A stretch of 40,915 nucleotides of DNA. Origin: an uncultured Eggerthella sp. (lineage in GTDB: Bacteria > Actinomycetota > Coriobacteriia > Coriobacteriales > Eggerthellaceae). Positions 32,035-40,588 of the stretch are shown piece by piece. Every line of letters starts with the position of its first letter. Within the stretch, counting starts at the first letter, position 1. The notes beneath the pieces were generated by a model. That model saw only the letters and a program-made list of their open reading frames with translations, was not told the origin of the DNA and searched no databases. The position numbers were made by a program, and so were the translations under genes. The stretch lies in NCBI GenBank assembly GCA_900548955.1, contig URMQ01000002.1, positions 1 through 40,915 of the forward strand, read 5' to 3'.

Positions 32035-32347
32035 CCGCGCCCTTATAAGGAACTATCTAAAGTTTTCATAAACGAAACGGATTCGAGGGCAAAGACAAAA
32101 GTGCAACAGAAACAAAATCAAAGAAAAGACGTGAACAACTTATGACACACAACTTGATTGGAAGCGCTTTATGAACACATCTCAAAGCAGGTCATCCCAC
32201 AGAACGCAGCGTAATAATTGAACAATGTGTACATTTTTCCTATTTGTTGGTAACTAAGCTAGACCCTCTTAGCGGCTTAGTACAATAGTGAACACACGCT
32301 AACACAACGATTATTACAGACACTACGATTTACACGGGGAGGGAACT
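32035..32347. other. Divergent intergenic region, serine hydrolase / ABC-permease-like gene
   Basis: About 313 nt, A-rich on the plus strand. It contains the promoter elements of both genes (listed) and a small AATGT/ACATT palindrome near 32224. No gene or RNA structure is recognised. Confidence 0.55.
32254..32286 (+). promoter_or_regulatory. Possible operator with -10 for the ABC-permease-like gene
   Basis: CTAAGC (32254-32259) and GCTTAG (32275-32280) are inverted arms 15 nt apart. They are followed at once by TACAAT (32281-32286), a good -10. No consensus -35 exists at 17 nt, so the repeat may be an activator site. Confidence 0.35.
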
Positions 32348-33046
32348 ATGGATCAAGCCACTGCTGTTGATCGCGAAACAAGCGCGTTTTTACCTGAACG
32401 CACATATATCCGTGAAAGCTTCAGTAAAATGGTTTGGGTCTTTCTCCTTATGTCATTTGTTGGACTTGTAGGCGAAACACTGCAGCACTATTTCGCATTT
32501 AACGAATGGGAAAGTCGTCCTGGTTTTATTTGGGGACCACTTTCGCCTATTTATGGCACTGCTGCAGTTCTACTCACCTTGATTTTGGAACCCTTCCAAA
32601 AGAAAAACCCTCTTGTGCTTATTGCGATAGGAGCAATCGTAGGCGGCGGACTAGAATATTTTGCCAGTTGGGCAATGGAAACGTTTGGCGGAATTGTAGC
32701 GTGGAGTTACCTTAACAACCCCTTCAATTTCGATGGCAGAACCGATCTGTTTCATGCCTTAGTTTGGGGAACACTGGGTACCCTCTGGGTGAAAATTGGA
32801 CTTCCGTTATGCGAAAAAGGCTTTAGCTTTATCAACCTAAAAAGCAAGGTTTTCCAGTTCCTAACCGCAGCGCTTTCGGTATTTCTTGTGCTCAACATCG
32901 TGATGACTATCTGCGTTTTGATCCGCACCGACGATCGCGCCAGCGGCGTTCCACCACAAAACGCTTTCGAACAATACATCGACTACACCTACCCCACCGA
33001 CATGTTGCAGAAGCGCTTCCACAACATGGGTGGGCTTGGCATCTAA
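32348..33046 (+). CDS. Putative ABC-transporter type IV permease-like membrane protein (CmpB family)
   Basis: A 232-residue membrane protein of the family annotated as putative ABC transporter permease (ABC_trans_CmpB). The signatures are SFVGLVGETLQHYF, RPGFIWGPLSPIYGTAAVLL, GGGLEYFASWAMETFGG and the NPFNFDGRTDLFHALVWG region before another helix. Five to six helices are evident. No ATPase partner is nearby, which is usual for the family; its true function is not known. ATG follows GGGGAGGGA. The stop codon TAA lies within the left arm of the following terminator. Confidence 0.85.
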   Translation: MDQATAVDRETSAFLPERTYIRESFSKMVWVFLLMSFVGLVGETLQHYFAFNEWESRPGFIWGPLSPIYGTAAVLLTLILEPFQKKNPLVLIAIGAIVGGGLEYFASWAMETFGGIVAWSYLNNPFNFDGRTDLFHALVWGTLGTLWVKIGLPLCEKGFSFINLKSKVFQFLTAALSVFLVLNIVMTICVLIRTDDRASGVPPQNAFEQYIDYTYPTDMLQKRFHNMGGLGI

Positions 33047-33075
33047 AAAGCGGTCTTTGTACAAGACCGCTTTTT
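33045..33075. terminator. Bidirectional terminator
   Basis: AAAAAGCGGTCTT and AAGACCGCTTTTT form a 13-bp perfect stem with a 5-nt loop. T-runs exist in both directions. It starts at the stop codon of the permease-like gene. Confidence 0.9.
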
Positions 33076-33164
33076 GTACTTGATATCCGTGCGATGCCAC
33101 TGATTTACTTCACGTGACGTCGCTGGTTCAACTTTAAATGACGCTACTGGTTCTCTTTTTGTCT

Positions 33165-33216
33165 TCGTAAGCGTCCGCTGCTTCTTTCTAATCCTCGTAA
33201 GCGTCCGCTGCTTCTT
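33165..33216. repeat. 30-bp duplication of the aldo/keto reductase gene end
   Basis: A 22-bp block is identical at 33165-33186 and 33195-33216 (period 30, ten codons). The second lies in the gene and encodes EAADAY; the first lies after the stop and would read KEAADAYED in frame. An older degenerate repeat (TGACG-CGCTGGTTC-like) flanks it at about 33114-33153. Confidence 0.88.
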
Positions 33217-34312
33217 CAAGCAACTCGATGATGTTAATGCCTTGCGGACACATTTCTTCGCAATTACCGCACTGCGTGCACTGCGAAGCATAACCATCTT
33301 TGGCCTGCCAATCGTAGAGACCTTTTACGAATGCGCGATCTTCTGTCATCTTTTCCAGATTCATCAAGGACATAATTTCTGGAATTTTTACTCCCGCAGG
33401 ACAATCCTTAGCGCAGTAACGACAATTCGTGCAATCGATCATACCAACGCTACGCAGAGCCTCTAATGCCTGTTCAACTACCTTCTTATCAGCGTCAGAC
33501 AAGGGTTTTGCCGTCTTCCATTCAGCAACATTTTCCTTAACCTGATCCAAAGTAGACATACCTGAGAGAACAGAAACGACATTGGGCAAGAAGTAGCAGA
33601 AACGATAAGCCCAAGAAACTTCGCTTAGATCAGGCTCGGCAGTTTTAAGAATCTGTTTGCCACGTTCAGGTAAATTCGCTAAACGACCACCGCGAGCAGG
33701 CTCCATAATGACTACGGGCACGCCATGCTTTTCGGCAACTTCCATACATTTACGCGCCTCGACAACAGGGTCTTCCCAGTCAAGATAGTTAACCTGAAGC
33801 TGGACAAAGTCCATATTAGGATGTTCGGTCAACAAAGCCTCAAGAGCATCGGCTCCATCATGCATAGAGAAACCCAGATGCTTAATGATGCCTTCGTCTT
33901 TTTTCTGCTGAGCCCACTCCCACATACCGTATTCATCAAACTTCTTTGTGCGAACGCCGCCTACATTGTGGAGCAAGTAGAAATCAACATAATCAACACC
34001 GAGACGTTCAAGGGAAGTATCCAAGCAAGCTTTTGCGGATTCGGCATCGGGCTGTGCCCATGCCAAACATTTGGTAGCAATAGTGAACGAATCACGAGGA
34101 TAACGCTTTACCAGTGCCTCACGTACTGCAATTTCTGAAGTACCTTCATGATAAACATACGCCGTATCAAAATAGGTGCCGCCTGCTTCCATGAAGGTGT
34201 CAACCATTGCTTTGAACTGATCAAGGTCAATTGAAGTTTGATCGTTAGGATCCGTCAGGGGAAGACGCATACAACCAAAACCCAATTTGGGCGTTTCAAG
34301 CAAATTTGTCAT
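33188..34312 (-). CDS. Aldo/keto reductase with two C-terminal [4Fe-4S] clusters
   Basis: A 374-residue protein. Residues 1-290 are an aldo/keto reductase barrel with the tetrad Asp49, Tyr54, Lys81 and His115 (FDTAYVYHEG, ATKCLAW, YLLHNVGG). Residues 294-304 and 345-355 hold two CxxCxxCxxxC motifs followed by Pro, a bacterial ferredoxin-type domain for two [4Fe-4S] clusters. Such proteins are common in anaerobes and presumably couple the reductase to ferredoxin; the substrate is not known. ATG follows AAAGGAG seven nt upstream. The gene end is duplicated after the stop. It is downstream of pyrE on the same strand with a weak hairpin between. Confidence 0.93.
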   Translation of the reverse strand: MTNLLETPKLGFGCMRLPLTDPNDQTSIDLDQFKAMVDTFMEAGGTYFDTAYVYHEGTSEIAVREALVKRYPRDSFTIATKCLAWAQPDAESAKACLDTSLERLGVDYVDFYLLHNVGGVRTKKFDEYGMWEWAQQKKDEGIIKHLGFSMHDGADALEALLTEHPNMDFVQLQVNYLDWEDPVVEARKCMEVAEKHGVPVVIMEPARGGRLANLPERGKQILKTAEPDLSEVSWAYRFCYFLPNVVSVLSGMSTLDQVKENVAEWKTAKPLSDADKKVVEQALEALRSVGMIDCTNCRYCAKDCPAGVKIPEIMSLMNLEKMTEDRAFVKGLYDWQAKDGYASQCTQCGNCEEMCPQGINIIELLEEAADAYED

Positions 34313-34371
34313 AGTTGGGCTCCTTTTATTTTCGTGTTGTATGTAATATTACTTTTAAGTGACACAACGTC

Positions 34372-34400
34372 AAGAGTCCACACAGTATGTGCGGACTCTT
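34372..34400 (-). terminator. Weak hairpin after pyrE
   Basis: AAGAGTCC and GGACTCTT form an 8-bp stem, extended by CACA/TGTG after one mismatch, loop GTA. The following bases on the minus strand (TTGACGTTG) are only modestly T-rich, so it is either a weak terminator or a processing hairpin. Confidence 0.45.
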
Positions 34401-34447
34401 AAAGAAAGTTTTACGTTTTAATACAAAAGCAATACAGAGAAAGATTG

Positions 34448-35128
34448 CTACTTCACACCATACTGTTCGTAATAGGCATCAAGTGCTGCTTTGATGTCAT
34501 CATCGATAACAACCTTGCCCTGAACTTCGTGGTTGTAGAGCATTTCGGTAACTTCAGCCATACTTACAATAGATGCTACCGGGAAGCCATATTTTTCCTG
34601 TACTTCCTGTTGAGCGGTAACAATGCCACCCTTGCCTACTTCCATACGATTCAGGGAAACAATCAAGCCTTTTACGTCAACGTCGGCGGCTGCTTTCAAG
34701 ATAGGATAGGTCTCGTCGATGGACTTACCAGAAGTGGTAACATCTTCTACCATAACCACACGATCGCGATCATGAAGCTCAGAACCCAAGAGGTTGCCCG
34801 CGTCAGCGCCATGATCCTTTACTTCCTTACGGTTTGAGCAATAACGAACTTCTTTGCCGTAGAGTTCTTCAAGCGCAATAGCCGTTACTACCGCCAGCGG
34901 AATACCCTTATAAGCTGGGCCAAAAACAACATCGAAATCAAGCCCGAAGTTGTCGTGAATAGCGCGTGCATAATACTCGCCCAAGCGCTTAAGCTGACCG
35001 CCTGTTACATAGGCACCTGCATTCATGAAAAACGGGGATTTGCGCCCACTCTTTAAGGTAAATTCACCAAATTTCAAAACCTGGCTTTCTACCATGAATT
35101 CGATAAATTCCTGCTTATAGGCTTCCAT
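34448..35128 (-). CDS. pyrE: Orotate phosphoribosyltransferase
   Basis: A 226-residue enzyme joining orotate and PRPP to give OMP in pyrimidine synthesis. The PRPP-binding motif VVMVEDVTTSGKS, the flexible loop region CSNRKEVKDHGADAGNLLG and the N-terminal KFGEFTLKSGRKSPFFMNAG are all as expected. ATG follows AAGGGG. Length is normal. No other pyrimidine genes are in the window; it sits about 105 nt downstream of the citrate synthase gene on the same strand and may share its transcript. Confidence 0.96.
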   Translation of the reverse strand: MEAYKQEFIEFMVESQVLKFGEFTLKSGRKSPFFMNAGAYVTGGQLKRLGEYYARAIHDNFGLDFDVVFGPAYKGIPLAVVTAIALEELYGKEVRYCSNRKEVKDHGADAGNLLGSELHDRDRVVMVEDVTTSGKSIDETYPILKAAADVDVKGLIVSLNRMEVGKGGIVTAQQEVQEKYGFPVASIVSMAEVTEMLYNHEVQGKVVIDDDIKAALDAYYEQYGVK

Positions 35129-35233
35129 GGGCGCCCCTTTTCTCGTTATTTAATCGCACTAACTAGCCTCACCAATCATAGCAAATCGCGAACGCTGCTC
35201 AAGCAGGCAGTTTTAGTGAGTTTCAGAAGGTTT

Positions 35234-36571
35234 CTAGCGCTCTTCAATAGGCTTGTATTCGCGTGGTTTCATGCCCGTCTTGTAAGCAGGACGAATAATG
35301 CGCTTGCCACTTACCAATTCCTCGAAGCGATGCGCTGCCCAACCTGCCATACGCGAACAAGCGAACAACGGCGTAATAAGATCAGTCGGAATGCCCAGTA
35401 AGGAATATACAAAACCAGAATACATATCCACATTTGCACACATGTCTTTTTTGGTTCCCTTTTCGCGCAAGATAACCTCAGGGCTAATGCGTTCAATGAG
35501 CTTGAGCAGATTCAATTCCGCCTCAAATTCAGTGCCTTCTGCCATCTTGGTAGCGAACTTCTTCAAAACAACAGCGCGCGGATCGGACTTGGTGTAAACC
35601 GCATGGCCCATACCATAAATAAGACCCGTATGATCAAAGGCTTCTTTATTAACAATCTTGGCAATATACGATGCTACTTCGTCTTCGTTTTCCCAGTCAG
35701 AAACGTTTTCTTTGATTTCCTTCTGCATTGCCAGCACCTGATGATTTGCACCACCATGCTTGGATCCCTTCAAAGAACCAATAGCACCTGCATAAGCAGA
35801 GTAAGGATCGGTATCGGACGAAGACAGAACACGACAGGTGAACGTGGAGTTATTACCACCACCATGTTCAGCGTGCAAGCACATCATAATATCGAGCATA
35901 CGCGCTTCTTCTGCGGTGTAATGGCGATCGGGACGCAACATGGAAAGAATGGTTTCTGCGGTAGATTCGCCAGGAACAAAACGATGCATAATCATAGACT
36001 GACCGTTGAATGCAGCCTGCTTTGCGTAGTAAGCAAGCACCATAATGCGCGGCAAACGCGAAATAAGCGTAACTGCTGTAGAAATTTCATGCTCATAGCT
36101 GCGATCTTCAGCTTTGGGGTCGTCTGCGTAAAGCACCAACACCGAACGAGCAAGCAAGTTCATGATGTCAGGCGAAGGGGTACCCATAATCTTAGAAGCG
36201 GTAAAGCCATCAGGCAGTTCGCGATGGGCATCCAAGCGAGAAATGAAGAAATCCAACTGGTCTTGCGTGGGTAAATCTCCCATGAGCAATAGGTAGGCAA
36301 TCTCCTCATAGCGGAAACGCTTGTCTTCATCGCCACCTAGCAAATCATAGAGATCGTATCCACGAAGTGTCAGCTTTCCTTCATCGGCGATTTTATCGCC
36401 TTCACTCATCATGTAACCATGTACGTTAGAAATATTCGTAATACCCGCAATTACACCAGAGCCATCGCTATTGCGAAGACCACGTTTGACGGGATAGCGC
36501 TCGTACAATTCTGGATCGACGGAATTTACTTTAGTGATGTTGTCGTACAAGGAAAGCTTACGTTCTTCCAT
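35234..36571 (-). CDS. gltA: Citrate synthase
   Basis: A 445-residue citrate synthase condensing acetyl-CoA and oxaloacetate. The catalytic His/His/Asp segments are visible: HAEHGGGNNSTFTCRV, GSLKGSKHGGANHQVL and GMGHAVYTKSDPRA, followed by the Arg-rich substrate site near CSRMAGWAAHRFEE. I chose ATG 36571 with AAAGGAA seven nt upstream; the frame is open to 36619 but that part has no SD and no family match. Citrate made here probably leads to 2-oxoglutarate for biosynthesis. The divergent gene encodes a CoA-transferase that could supply or consume acetyl-CoA. Confidence 0.95.
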   Translation of the reverse strand: MEERKLSLYDNITKVNSVDPELYERYPVKRGLRNSDGSGVIAGITNISNVHGYMMSEGDKIADEGKLTLRGYDLYDLLGGDEDKRFRYEEIAYLLLMGDLPTQDQLDFFISRLDAHRELPDGFTASKIMGTPSPDIMNLLARSVLVLYADDPKAEDRSYEHEISTAVTLISRLPRIMVLAYYAKQAAFNGQSMIMHRFVPGESTAETILSMLRPDRHYTAEEARMLDIMMCLHAEHGGGNNSTFTCRVLSSSDTDPYSAYAGAIGSLKGSKHGGANHQVLAMQKEIKENVSDWENEDEVASYIAKIVNKEAFDHTGLIYGMGHAVYTKSDPRAVVLKKFATKMAEGTEFEAELNLLKLIERISPEVILREKGTKKDMCANVDMYSGFVYSLLGIPTDLITPLFACSRMAGWAAHRFEELVSGKRIIRPAYKTGMKPREYKPIEER

Positions 36572-36855
36572 GAAAATTCCTTTCGGCGCGACTCTTGCGT
36601 CTTTCGATACGGCACCCATGTTTCTGGGTAATCCTGCCCCGTCTTTTCAGCGTGTTTACTTACGAGTTTGCGCGCTGGCCGTACAAACCTGCCGACGCAC
36701 CAATTGCAAGTTCAATCAATTACAAACTTTACCGATTACTAACTTTGCTAATTGCCTAATTACGAGATTTACCAAGACCCAATTCTACACCGAACTAAAG
36801 CGATAAGGTTTCGCATGTGTTTCGATATAGAGACGAACGGTAGCTTGCAATCAAA

Positions 36856-36930
36856 TTGTTACTCAAACAGCCCCGCTCCGAACCTGCAACTCTTTGTTAC
36901 TCAACCAGCCCCGCTCCGTATCTGCAACTT
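36856..36930. repeat. 38-bp tandem duplication
   Basis: A unit containing TTGTTACTCAA and AGCCCCGCTCCG begins at 36856 and again at 36894, with a few differences (AACCTGCAAC and TATCTGCAAC at the ends). It lies in the gltA / CoA-transferase gap. Confidence 0.85.
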
Positions 36931-37055
36931 TTGCTTCTTCGTATTTTTCACTCGCTTCACCCCACTCAAACACCCGTACCCAAAGCTTACAACTCTTGCG
37001 GCTAAGTTCACTTTGTATTCGGCTCCCGTGATACACTTACTTATTAGGGGAAATA

Positions 37056-37072
37056 ACTAAGTACATCTTAGT
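37056..37072 (+). promoter_or_regulatory. Inverted repeat just upstream of the CoA-transferase ribosome site
   Basis: ACTAAG (37056-37061) and CTTAGT (37067-37072) flank TACAT. It abuts AGGGG at 37073, so a hairpin or bound protein here would affect translation from ATG 37082. Confidence 0.4.
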
Positions 37073-37099
37073 AGGGGCAGTATGAGTCAGGAGAAATCC

Positions 37100-38431
37100 A
37101 TGAACTGGCAACAGGACTATGAACGTAAACAAATCACGCTTGATCAGGTTTTCGAGCAACATTTAACCGGTAGAACCAGCGCTGGTCAAAATCAGAAAAT
37201 ATATATGGGCGGTCTTCATGTACCTACCACTATTATCAATGAGCTCCTTGCGCGCATAAAAAGCGGCAACCTTGTTGGCATAGACATGTATGGCAACTAC
37301 ATGAATGGAGATATTACCTTCGCTGATATGGAGGTAACTCCCGATCAGTTTCGCTACCACACCTATTTCGCAGGACCCAATGAGCGCACGGGATTTGCCA
37401 ATGGATCCCAATGTGTAACGCATATTCCCGTTCATTTTTCTGACACTAATCGCATGCTGGAAGAAATTGGTCTTGACTATGCGGTAGTTCAGATGACTCC
37501 ACCTAACGATCAGGGATATTGCAACATTGGTCCTCTTGGATTCGAACAGGGAGCACTACGCGGCGCCAAGCACATCATCGCCCAAATTAACACGCGTCTA
37601 CCCCGCGTGTTTGGCGATTCCCACAACTACCACGTTAATGATATTGACGCCTTCTTTGTGCAAGACGAACTTCTTGAAGATATCGTAACGCCCGCACCTA
37701 CCCCTGAAGAGGTAAAGGTTGCCGAACTTATTGTTGATCGTGTAAACGATGGCGACTGCATCCAGTTAGGCATTGGCGGCATCATTAACGCTATTGCCGC
37801 AGGTTTGGATTGCAAGCAGCACCTTGGCGTATTCACCGAAATGTTTTCCGATGCGTTTGTACAATTGCAAATGAAAGGTGTCATCGACAATTCGCGCAAG
37901 AATTATATGCCTGGCGTTTCTGTTGGTGGTTACTCTACGGGCACTCAGCGTTTGTACGACTTTATTAACGACAACCCTGATATGTATTACTGCTCATACG
38001 AAACCGTCTGCAATCCCGTTAATATCGCGCAAAACGATAACCTGGTTTCGGTAAACACCGCAGTAAGCATTGATCTTACGGGGCAGGTTTGCGCAGAAAG
38101 CATTGGTCCGCGTCAATACTCTGCAAGCGGCGGTCAATTCGACTTTGTACGTGGTGTAAAGAATTCCAAAAATGGACGCGGTTTTATTGCGGTTACCAGC
38201 GTTGCTCATACCAAAAAGGGCGATGTTTCCAAGATTGTTCCAACGCTGACTCCTGGTAGCGCCATCACTTCGCTGCGTAACGACTTACAATATGTTGTTA
38301 CCGAATATGGCATAGCCGATCTTCGTTGGGCTGATATCCCCACCCGAGCGCAGCGCTTGATCAACATCGCGCATCCCGATTTCCGTGATGAACTTACCCA
38401 TGAGGCAAAGAAGCTCGGTATTTTGTACTAA
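37100..38431 (+). CDS. Family I CoA-transferase (acetyl-CoA hydrolase/4-hydroxybutyrate CoA-transferase type)
   Basis: A 443-residue enzyme of the acetyl-CoA hydrolase/transferase family. The N-terminus MNWQQDYERKQIT matches the usual start; the catalytic Glu is in GVFTEMFSDA, and the CoA-binding signatures SASGGQFDFVRG and VTEYGIADLRW are present. Members move CoA between acetate and butyrate, succinate or 4-hydroxybutyrate. The N-terminal 100 residues are more divergent. Two starts are possible: ATG 37100 with AGGAG seven nt upstream, or ATG 37082 with AGGGG four nt upstream; I prefer 37100 for spacing and family length. A strong terminator follows. It probably balances acetyl-CoA in fermentation. 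Confidence 0.9.
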   Translation: MNWQQDYERKQITLDQVFEQHLTGRTSAGQNQKIYMGGLHVPTTIINELLARIKSGNLVGIDMYGNYMNGDITFADMEVTPDQFRYHTYFAGPNERTGFANGSQCVTHIPVHFSDTNRMLEEIGLDYAVVQMTPPNDQGYCNIGPLGFEQGALRGAKHIIAQINTRLPRVFGDSHNYHVNDIDAFFVQDELLEDIVTPAPTPEEVKVAELIVDRVNDGDCIQLGIGGIINAIAAGLDCKQHLGVFTEMFSDAFVQLQMKGVIDNSRKNYMPGVSVGGYSTGTQRLYDFINDNPDMYYCSYETVCNPVNIAQNDNLVSVNTAVSIDLTGQVCAESIGPRQYSASGGQFDFVRGVKNSKNGRGFIAVTSVAHTKKGDVSKIVPTLTPGSAITSLRNDLQYVVTEYGIADLRWADIPTRAQRLINIAHPDFRDELTHEAKKLGILY

Positions 38432-38477
38432 GCTCGTACTTTCTGCAACACGATAGTATCTTCAGATTTTTCTATGA

Positions 38478-38512
38478 GATGGTGCACATACTTTTGTGCA
38501 CCATCATGTTTT
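38478..38512. terminator. Terminator between convergent CoA-transferase and MFS genes
   Basis: GATGGTGCACA and TGTGCACCATC form an 11-bp perfect stem around a 6-nt loop. ATGTTTT follows on the plus strand, and T-rich sequence also follows on the minus strand. Confidence 0.85.
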
Positions 38513-38518
38513 ATGCTG

Positions 38519-39739
38519 CTAGTTTTTACGACGAAGGCGCGAACGAAGCGATCCACCCATACGGCTTTCTGGCTGCAAAATCATAAAAGCAGCAATAACG
38601 GAAACTACCGCAAGCAAAGCGCCAATTGGGCCAGACCATGCAAAGCCTAGATTCGTAGCCACAACACCGCCCATAAAAGAACCAGTCGCAATACCAATAT
38701 CGGACGAGGTTGGCATAACGGCAGATGCCAGCGTTAAAGCGCGAGGATAGTCCTTTGCAGATACTTGCAGCAGATACGACTGTAAAGGCGCATTCATGTG
38801 GTAAATAAACACGCCCGTTAGTACCACATTAATAATGCATAAGATGGTATTGCCCGAAGCCAGGCTTAATCCCAAAAGCGCCAGGACTACCGCCTGCAAG
38901 GCAAACATCAAAGGTAACTTACCTAAACCATAGCGCTGTGCGAGCGATCCACTGCCCAAGTTGGACACAATCGTGGCGCCACCATAGAAGAACAACACCA
39001 GACTTACCATCCAAACCGAAAGCCCTACTGAATCTTCCAGAATAGGCGTTACATATACGTAGAACACATACGTTGCCGCCATGCCGAAGGCCTTCATAAC
39101 CAGCACCAAAATGATACGGCGATCTTTCAGGATAACCAGCTGCTCACGCACGCTCGACGAAACGTCAGTGGATCCTGAACGAGGAACCGAAATCAGCAGA
39201 AGAACCGTCACCAAAAGCGCCACTGCCTCTACCGCAATAAAGGCAGACTTGATACCGAAGGCATCGGATAAGAGCGTACCAATCGGAGTACCCAAAACGC
39301 TAGCAACCGAAAAACCTGCATACACAAAGGAAATAATGCGCGGCGCCTGATCCTGCGGAATGATGTCATTAATGAACGTCATAACCGTAGAAAGCGTCAC
39401 GCCCGAAACGATTGCGGTACAAATTCGCGCCAACATAAGCACTTCATAGCTAGGCGCCAAAATTGCAAGCAGGTTGCCTATATTGAATACCGCAAGAAAA
39501 ATAACGAACAGCGGAAAGCGCCTAAATCTGCCCGTCGAAAGCACGATAATTGGCGTCGACACCGCATAGGCCACGGCAAAATAACCCACAAGGTTACCCG
39601 CATCTGAAAGAGGAATGTTGTAAATTTCTGCAATATCAGGCGTAATGCCAATAACGATAAATTCAGCAAAGCCTAGAGCAAATCCAACCGTTACCAAAGC
39701 AACCGTAGCTAATTTGGTGCGACCAGTACTATATTCCAC
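38519..39739 (-). CDS. MFS efflux transporter (DHA1, AraJ/YdhP-like)
   Basis: A 406-residue, 12-helix major facilitator. The N-terminal FALGFAEFIVIGITPDIAEIYNIPLSDAGNLVGYFAVAYAVSTPI pattern (in pieces) and the LSTGRFRRFP loop match DHA1 exporters such as AraJ and YdhP. Export of sugars, arabinose-like compounds or drugs is the usual role; the substrate is not clear. The start is GTG 39739 with AAGGA eight nt upstream. It lies 114 nt downstream of the TetR gene on the same strand, with a hairpin terminator 24 nt before its start, so expression probably depends on read-through. Confidence 0.88.
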   Translation of the reverse strand: MEYSTGRTKLATVALVTVGFALGFAEFIVIGITPDIAEIYNIPLSDAGNLVGYFAVAYAVSTPIIVLSTGRFRRFPLFVIFLAVFNIGNLLAILAPSYEVLMLARICTAIVSGVTLSTVMTFINDIIPQDQAPRIISFVYAGFSVASVLGTPIGTLLSDAFGIKSAFIAVEAVALLVTVLLLISVPRSGSTDVSSSVREQLVILKDRRIILVLVMKAFGMAATYVFYVYVTPILEDSVGLSVWMVSLVLFFYGGATIVSNLGSGSLAQRYGLGKLPLMFALQAVVLALLGLSLASGNTILCIINVVLTGVFIYHMNAPLQSYLLQVSAKDYPRALTLASAVMPTSSDIGIATGSFMGGVVATNLGFAWSGPIGALLAVVSVIAAFMILQPESRMGGSLRSRLRRKN

Positions 39740-39763
39740 GAAACCGTCCTTTATTCCTCCATC

Positions 39764-39786
39764 AAAAACGGCGCCCGTAGCGCCGT
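39764..39786 (-). terminator. Terminator/attenuator between TetR and MFS genes
   Basis: On the minus strand ACGGCGC and GCGCCGT form a 7-bp GC-rich stem with a 5-nt loop, followed by five T residues. It ends 24 nt before the MFS start codon, too close for a separate full promoter after it. Confidence 0.75.
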
Positions 39787-39853
39787 CTTAGTTAAAACAC
39801 ACAGTTTCGTTATTTTAATTGTTTTTAATTTAGATGGTTAATTTTGATAATTT

Positions 39854-40588
39854 TTACGATAAAAAGACCTTCACCAAAGAACGTGCTTCGCTAATTTTGG
39901 CGGGATGATCTTTAAAACTCGAAAGCATAATGTGTGAGCGCATCACGCAAATAATCGAAGAGGTTCCCAAAAGGCATTCTTCTTTTAAAGAAAGCTCGGG
40001 GATTTTTCTTTTTTCAGGATGCTCTAAGAAAAAAGCATACAACGCTTCCATAATGGCAGGTTGCAGCACTAAAGAGCTCTTATTGCTACGAAAGAAAATT
40101 TCTGGAGAATTCAGCATAGCTGCCTTGCGCAAGTCTTTGATTTCTGGCGAAGCATCTTCTGCTGTTAGTCCGTGTTCAATACATCCCGTGATTACATCAA
40201 CGTAATCAGCGTCGGGATGAGTTTCAATCGCCTTCAAAAACATCTCTTTACTTGGGATGTATGAACGCCCAATAACTGCAGCGCGTTTCGAAGAAAAGTA
40301 GTTGAAAAACGTCTTTCGAGAAATTCCTACCTTTTCACACACTTCTTCAACCGTTACTTCTTCGTAGCCCTTCTCTATCACCAAACAAAGAATGGTCTTT
40401 TCGATGGCTTGGCGCGTTTGTTCTTTTTTACGCTCGCGCAAACCACAGGGTTGCAAAGGATGTTCTGGTTTTGTTTTCTCTGGTTCCACTGTTTCTTTAT
40501 TCCTTTTTTTATCGCTTCTTGCGTTGGTTCTTGCTTCTCGTGTTGACGATTTCGCTTTTGGCCTACGCTTTACTTCTTGCGTTGGCAC
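39854..40588 (-). CDS. TetR-family transcriptional regulator
   Basis: A 244-residue regulator as drawn from GTG 40588. The TetR helix-turn-helix lies at about residues 50-100: LRERKKEQTRQAIEKTILCL, then EEVTVEEVCEKVGISRKTFFNYFSSK. The C-terminal ligand domain is divergent. Residues 1-45 are Lys/Arg/Thr-rich and come from a degenerate DNA repeat that continues upstream of the start; a GTG at 40489 with AAGGA about 12 nt upstream would give a normal-length protein of 211 residues and may be the true start. It probably controls the MFS gene downstream and the divergent gene at the window end. Confidence 0.82.
   Translation of the reverse strand: MPTQEVKRRPKAKSSTREARTNARSDKKRNKETVEPEKTKPEHPLQPCGLRERKKEQTRQAIEKTILCLVIEKGYEEVTVEEVCEKVGISRKTFFNYFSSKRAAVIGRSYIPSKEMFLKAIETHPDADYVDVITGCIEHGLTAEDASPEIKDLRKAAMLNSPEIFFRSNKSSLVLQPAIMEALYAFFLEHPEKRKIPELSLKEECLLGTSSIICVMRSHIMLSSFKDHPAKISEARSLVKVFLS

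Larger units (their letters stand above)
36572..37099. other. Long intergenic region between divergent gltA and CoA-transferase genes
   Basis: 528 nt without a credible gene. From about 36710 to 36780 words like AATTAC-AACTTTACC recur every 17-20 nt. A 38-bp duplication and a small inverted repeat follow (listed). The plus-strand frame covering 36534-36806 is open but repeats cause this, and there is no SD. The region must hold promoters for both genes; I cannot place them with confidence. Confidence 0.6.

Noticed and set aside
32348..33046. Assigning the permease-like gene to a full ABC transporter
   Set aside because: No ATPase or binding protein lies next to it; the family name is historical.
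33045..33075. Stem-loop taken as a possible attachment site
   Set aside because: T-runs on both sides and its place at a stop codon explain it as a terminator; no integrase is nearby.
35603..36274. 223-codon plus-strand frame inside gltA
   Set aside because: Antisense shadow of the citrate synthase frame with no domain and no SD.
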